Positions 60,614-64,000 of a stretch of 64,000 nucleotides of DNA are shown here, in pieces. The stretch is from Kibdelosporangium banguiense. GTDB taxonomy: Bacteria > Actinomycetota > Actinomycetes > Mycobacteriales > Pseudonocardiaceae. The DNA lies in NCBI RefSeq assembly GCF_017876405.1, contig NZ_JAGINW010000001.1:8879203-8943202 (forward strand), in the 5' to 3' direction. Under the pieces are notes generated by a model that did not search any database, was not told the DNA's origin, and saw only the letters and a list, made by a program, of their open reading frames with translations. Each line of letters begins with the position of its first letter. The stretch's first letter is position 1. Position numbers and translations under genes: made by a program.

Positions 60614-61186
60614 ATGGTTCGCGGTATCGAGCGGGAGCAGGCGATCCTGGACGCGACGATCGCGTTGCTCGGCGAGGTCGGGTACGCGGCGCTGACCATG
60701 GATGCGGTGGCCGCGCGGGCCTGTGCCAGCAAGACCACGATCTACCGTCGGTGGAGCGGCAAACCCGAACTGGTCAGAGCAGCTTTGGACGCCTATGACA
60801 CCGGTCCGGCCGACGCGCCGGACACCGGCACACTGCGCGGTGACCTACTGACGGCGCTGCAGGCGTCCGGCGCGCGGGTGGATGACCGGTACGCGGTCAT
60901 GATGACCGGCTTGCTGCATGCCATGCGAGTCGAACCGGAACTGGCCGATCTCCTGCGGGCGCACGTGGCTGACGAGGAGCTGTCCCCGCTCAAGACGATC
61001 GTCGACCGGGCTGTGGGGCGTGGCGAACTGCCTGCCGGCACCACCTCGCACTTGGCGCACCAGGTAGCCGAGGGACAGCTCCTGCGACGAATGCTGCTGG
61101 GCGAGCCCCTGGACGACGACTACCTGGCCGGTCTGGTGGATGACCTGCTTGTTCCGTTGTTGACCCGCCGTTTCGAGCATGACTGA
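60614..61186 (+). CDS. TetR-family transcriptional regulator
   Basis: A 190-residue TetR: HTH at about 5-50 (GIEREQAILDATIALLGEVGYAALTMDAVAARACASKTTIYRRW), then a C-terminal TetR_C_11-like domain with SHLAHQVAEGQLLRRMLLGEP. ATG 60614 follows GAGGAGG. The esterase gene follows 12 bases later on the same strand, so the pair are one transcript under the palindrome at 60581-60599. Confidence 0.92.
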   Translation: MVRGIEREQAILDATIALLGEVGYAALTMDAVAARACASKTTIYRRWSGKPELVRAALDAYDTGPADAPDTGTLRGDLLTALQASGARVDDRYAVMMTGLLHAMRVEPELADLLRAHVADEELSPLKTIVDRAVGRGELPAGTTSHLAHQVAEGQLLRRMLLGEPLDDDYLAGLVDDLLVPLLTRRFEHD

Positions 61187-61198
61187 GGAGCTGTCGGT

Positions 61199-62116
61199 AT
61201 GCCCAGTGTGAGAGCGCATCTGCTGTCGGTCTTGGTCAGGATGGGTCGTGTGCGCAACACGTTCGACGGCGCCGAACGGATCGGCCGGTCCGTCGCCTCC
61301 GATCGCACGAAGGGCCCAGCCACACCATCTGCGAAGTTCATGGCGCGTTTCTCGGTGCGGGAAACCGAGTTCGCCGGCCGCCGGGTCCACGTCGTCGGTC
61401 CCCGCAGCGGCCATGTCCGTCGGCGAGTGCTCTACCTCCACGGCGGCGGCTGGGTGCTGTCGATCTCCGACCCGCACTGGGGCATGGTGGGAAAACTGGC
61501 CGAGCGGCTGGACTGCTCGGTCACCGTGCCGATGTTCCCGTTGGCGCCCGAGCATCATGCCCGCGAGATGTTCGCCATGCTGCTGCCGCTCTACGCCAAG
61601 CTCGTAGCCGAGGCGAGCGTGGGCGGCCTGACCGTGATGGGCGACTCGACCGGTGGCAATCTGGCCCTCTCCTTGGTGATGCAAGCCAGGGCGCAAGGAC
61701 TTCCCCAGCCCGACCGGCTCGTTTTGATTTCGCCCTGCCTGGACGTCGGCTTCACCGATCCCGCCACCGACGCGCTGGACCGCAAGGACCCGATCTCGCC
61801 CGCCCGCGGTGCACGAGAACTGGGTCGCATGTACGCCGGAGACTACGACCTGAGCGACCCGGTGGTCAGTCCGTTGTTCGGATCGCTGGACGGCCTGGCA
61901 CCGATCGCGATCTTCACCGGCACCCGAGACATCCTCAACGCCGACGCCCATCGGCTGAAGCAGCTTGCAGCCGAGTCAGGCATCCCGCTGATCTGGCACG
62001 AGTACCCAGGCATGCTCCACGTCTGGCCGTTGTTCCCGCTGCCGGAGGCATCCCGCGCCCTCGATCAGATCACCACCTTCATCACCGAGCCAGCCGAGAC
62101 AAGCATCCAGCCGTAG
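61199..62116 (+). CDS. HSL-type (alpha/beta hydrolase fold-3) esterase
   Basis: A 305-residue esterase/lipase of the hormone-sensitive-lipase family: oxyanion motif HGGGW (about 80-84, LYLHGGGWVLS), nucleophile Ser in GDSTGGNLALS (about 146-156), acid in GTRDILNADAHRL (Asp at about 243) and His in YPGMLHVWPLFP (about 272). These enzymes hydrolyse short acyl esters. It is co-transcribed with the TetR gene upstream, so an ester or its acid may be the inducer. Confidence 0.92.
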   Translation: MPSVRAHLLSVLVRMGRVRNTFDGAERIGRSVASDRTKGPATPSAKFMARFSVRETEFAGRRVHVVGPRSGHVRRRVLYLHGGGWVLSISDPHWGMVGKLAERLDCSVTVPMFPLAPEHHAREMFAMLLPLYAKLVAEASVGGLTVMGDSTGGNLALSLVMQARAQGLPQPDRLVLISPCLDVGFTDPATDALDRKDPISPARGARELGRMYAGDYDLSDPVVSPLFGSLDGLAPIAIFTGTRDILNADAHRLKQLAAESGIPLIWHEYPGMLHVWPLFPLPEASRALDQITTFITEPAETSIQP

Positions 62117-62384
62117 GTGGCCACCGGCCCGGCCAGGCAACCGGTCCGCCGATCAGCAGATGCTTCCATGGTTCTACGCTGGTTATGGAACGCACTCTTC
62201 TGCCGACGAGCGTGTGTTCGGCGTCCGTCAAAGGTCCGCGCCTGCTTCGGGCTGTCGCCGACGGGGACGCCGTCGAGACTCCAGGGCACTACGTGCCGCA
62301 GTTCACCGTCAGCCGCGCGTGAGACTGGCCACTCGCGTCGTGCACGTTGAACGTCCGCATCACTGCTCTAATGACAGATAGAGA

Positions 62385-62418
62385 AGTACGTACTAAAGTC
62401 ATGCTTCATTATGAAGCA
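62385..62418. promoter_or_regulatory. Palindromes at the marR start
   Basis: AGTACGTACT (62385-62394) and the perfect 17-base TGCTTCATTATGAAGCA (62402-62418) lie next to each other. The second contains the marR start codon at 62411. MarR dimers binding here would block translation-start access and transcription, so autorepression is likely. The rest of the 294-base gap after the esterase (62117-62410) shows no gene. Confidence 0.7.
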
Positions 62419-62968
62419 CGTAGACAACGATGCGGAGGAGTTCGGTCGGGATCCGGACGACCTCCTGTTCGACCCGCGGGTCAGGAACGCGCTTGCCCAG
62501 TTCGCCCTCGGCGATGACACCGGCGTGCTGGAGGCGGCCGCGGCCATCCGTGCAGCCGCCCGGGGCCTGGAACGGCTGCGGTCTCGGGGGACGGACAGTC
62601 GTGGGCTCAGTCCGGGCGCGCTGGACATCCTGATTCGCCTCAGTGGGACCGAGGACGGAATCAGTATCAAGGACCTGGCCGGCTCCGCCGGGGTGAGCTC
62701 GAGGAATGTGACCGGCCTGGTTGACACCCTGGAACGAGGGGGGCTCGCCGTACGGGTCCCCGACCCACAGGACCGGCGTTCCGTGCTCGCCCGGATCACA
62801 CCGTCCGGGCGGACGTGGCTCGAGGAGTTCCGACGGCCCACCCAGGCGGCCATGGCGGCCGTCTTCCGTGGGTTCACCCCCGCAGAGACGACCCTGCTGC
62901 GGCACCTGTGCCTGCGTGTTGTGGAAAACCAGCACCAGTTGGCCCGCTATGTGGAGGAACAGACATGA
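62411..62968 (+). CDS. MarR-family transcriptional regulator
   Basis: A 185-residue MarR: after a 35-residue extension, helices at about 40-60, the wHTH LSGTEDGISIKDLAGSAGVSSRNVTGLVDTLERGGL (about 77-112) and the wing PDPQDRRSVLARITPSG (about 116-132). A C-terminal dimer helix ends the protein. ATG 62411 lies in a 17-base palindrome and may lack a normal ribosome site. The SnoaL-like gene starts in its last codons (ATGA overlap), so the two are co-translated. Confidence 0.92.
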   Translation: MKHVDNDAEEFGRDPDDLLFDPRVRNALAQFALGDDTGVLEAAAAIRAAARGLERLRSRGTDSRGLSPGALDILIRLSGTEDGISIKDLAGSAGVSSRNVTGLVDTLERGGLAVRVPDPQDRRSVLARITPSGRTWLEEFRRPTQAAMAAVFRGFTPAETTLLRHLCLRVVENQHQLARYVEEQT

Positions 62969-63360
62969 TGACCAGCGCGACAACCCGGACTCGGGAGGCC
63001 GTCCAGGCCTATCACCAGGCGAGGTTCGCCGGGGACGTAGCCGCCGCGGCTGTCCGACTCGCCGGCACGTTCACCTTCCAGAGCCCGCTGATCAGCTCTG
63101 GCGACGCCAACGGCCACTTGGCCGGGCTCACCGGGTTCCTCCAGGTGGTCACCGGCGTGGAGATGATCAGCGAGTTGTACGGCGAGTCGGAGGCCACGCT
63201 CGTCTATGACGTGCACACCGCCACGCCGGTGGGTATCCAGCGCACCGCCGAACACTTCCGGCTGCGGGACGGCCGGATCGAGTCCATCACTCTGATCTTC
63301 GATGCCACACGCTGGCACCCGATCATGGCGGCAGCCGCACAAGCAGAGTCCGCATCCTGA
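62965..63360 (+). CDS. SnoaL-like (NTF2-fold) domain protein
   Basis: A 131-residue protein of the SnoaL/NTF2-like fold: VQAYHQARFAGDVAAAAVRLAGTFTFQSPLI (about 12-42), a short helix LTGFLQVVTGVEM, and the C-terminal strand pair AEHFRLRDGRIESITLIFDATRW. Such proteins act as small isomerases, hydrolases or binding proteins. It starts with two adjacent ATGs at 62965 and 62968 and overlaps marR, so the MarR regulator probably controls it. Confidence 0.85.
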   Translation: MMTSATTRTREAVQAYHQARFAGDVAAAAVRLAGTFTFQSPLISSGDANGHLAGLTGFLQVVTGVEMISELYGESEATLVYDVHTATPVGIQRTAEHFRLRDGRIESITLIFDATRWHPIMAAAAQAESAS

Positions 63361-63435
63361 TCAAGTTGGTGACACATCCTCTTCTGCCGCATAGAGCGCT
63401 CGCTGCGACAACCACATCGACGAGGAATAATTCCG

Positions 63436-64000
63436 TCAGAAGCCGGCGAAAACGCGACGCAGATCGTCGAGCGTGATGCTGCCGTCGATGGTGACGCCGC
63501 TGTCGTAAGGGGCCTTGAGACGGCCGCTGATCAGCCGGACAAACGCTTCTGGCGGCCCGTTGAACGTCGCGGAAGGTGACTCCAGGTGGTCGACCACGGT
63601 GACCGCGTCGTCGATCACCAGACCGGCGCCTGGGATCGCGACGGACACCGGGCCGGCGAGTTCGGCCGGCTTCGCGAGGAAACCCAGCATGAAACTCACC
63701 GGCCCGGTCAGCAGGTCGACGAGCACCGCGGCCGAGTCGGCGTCCACTCCGGCGTGGGCGTCGAAGGCCACGCGCACGTCCCACGAATGGTTGGCCACCT
63801 CGTTGAGCCGCATGCCCAGGGCGGTCACCAACGGAACCGGCTCCGGCAGGAAGCCGAGATCGACGGTCAGCGACGGGCGCTGCTCGGGCGTGAGCGCCTC
63901 AACGGTGTCGAGCCAGCGGCTGTTGTACTCCAGGAAGCCCTCGGCCTGCGCTTGCGGCGCGGACGCGTCCCACCGTGCCCAGATCGTCTGGTTGTCCTCG
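63436..64000 (-). CDS. Maleylpyruvate isomerase-type (MDMPI) mycothiol-dependent enzyme, partial
   Basis: The frame runs on the minus strand from the right window edge with no start seen, so the 5' end is missing. The visible 187 codons include FLEYNSRWLDTVEALTPEQRP, then MRLNEVANHSWDVRVAFDAH, which matches the N-terminal DinB-like MDMPI domain with its His/Asp metal set, and a C-terminal SCP2-like part with AFVRLISGRLKAPYDSGVTI. Family members use mycothiol or act as small DinB hydrolases; the exact activity is unknown. The 75 bases to the SnoaL-like gene on the other strand contain nothing notable. Confidence 0.8.
   Translation of the reverse strand, partial: EDNQTIWARWDASAPQAQAEGFLEYNSRWLDTVEALTPEQRPSLTVDLGFLPEPVPLVTALGMRLNEVANHSWDVRVAFDAHAGVDADSAAVLVDLLTGPVSFMLGFLAKPAELAGPVSVAIPGAGLVIDDAVTVVDHLESPSATFNGPPEAFVRLISGRLKAPYDSGVTIDGSITLDDLRRVFAGF

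Overview
The window is about 64 kb of high-GC DNA with actinobacterial features: strong GC bias at third codon positions, many GTG/TTG starts, an Lsr2 nucleoid protein, F420-type oxidoreductases, a mycothiol-type DinB/MDMPI enzyme, an IdeR-type iron box, and many TetR, GntR, ECF and WYL regulators. A Pseudonocardiales chromosome (Amycolatopsis, Kibdelosporangium, Lentzea or a relative) fits best. That is an inference from gene style; no rRNA or tRNA gene was seen. No CRISPR array or origin was found.

Layout. 1-1520: TnpB-type RuvC nuclease, open at the window edge. 1.6-5.0 kb: an iron-box-controlled siderophore-interacting reductase, then a TetR, an acyl-CoA dehydrogenase and a thioesterase of the fluoroacetyl-CoA thioesterase (FlK) family. 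5.3-8.8 kb: a four-gene OpuC-type compatible-solute ABC importer. 8.8-12.9 kb (minus): an ECF sigma factor, a zinc-finger membrane protein and an ABC exporter in one operon. 13.0-21 kb: a FetB-like permease, a secreted cutinase/PET-hydrolase-like enzyme, Lsr2, an orphan binding protein, a WYL regulator with an epoxide hydrolase, a TcmP-like protein and an orphan secreted-or-cytosolic unknown with an amidoligase-like start. 21.0-28.6 kb: a molybdenum-hydroxylase operon whose large subunit is split in two (FAD, 2Fe-2S, Mo-N, Mo-C), followed by MoxR/VWA maturation genes, an amidohydrolase and a YciI protein; a GntR-FCD regulator is divergent from it.

28.6-35.1 kb: alpha/beta hydrolase, TetR with a divergent acyl-CoA synthetase across a long inverted repeat, then an ECF41 sigma factor and an MMPL transporter. 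35.2-52.8 kb: an exoprotein block with a sialidase-fold protein, an HTH regulator, a 2047-residue RHS protein, a divergent DNRLRE/FG-GAP/ricin-B protein, a CBM plus five-bladed-propeller glycosidase-like protein and a membrane-anchored FN3 protein. 52.8-56.9 kb: a partial myo-inositol catabolic set (GntR, Cgl0158-type aldolase, iolB, mmsA). 56.8-60.5 kb: decayed DNA (nuclease fragment and deleted integrase) around an LLM oxidoreductase, a TetR and a Ddn-like oxidoreductase. 60.6-64 kb: TetR with an HSL-type esterase, MarR with a SnoaL-like protein, and a partial mycothiol-dependent enzyme.

The overall picture is a chromosome-arm-like catabolic and secretory region built of short regulator-plus-enzyme modules, most with a palindromic operator in the regulator's intergenic gap. 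The strongest leads are the split Mo-hydroxylase, the cutinase with a mixed LCC/IsPETase active site, the FlK-like thioesterase with an intact catalytic triad, and the RHS protein with an unknown C-terminal domain.
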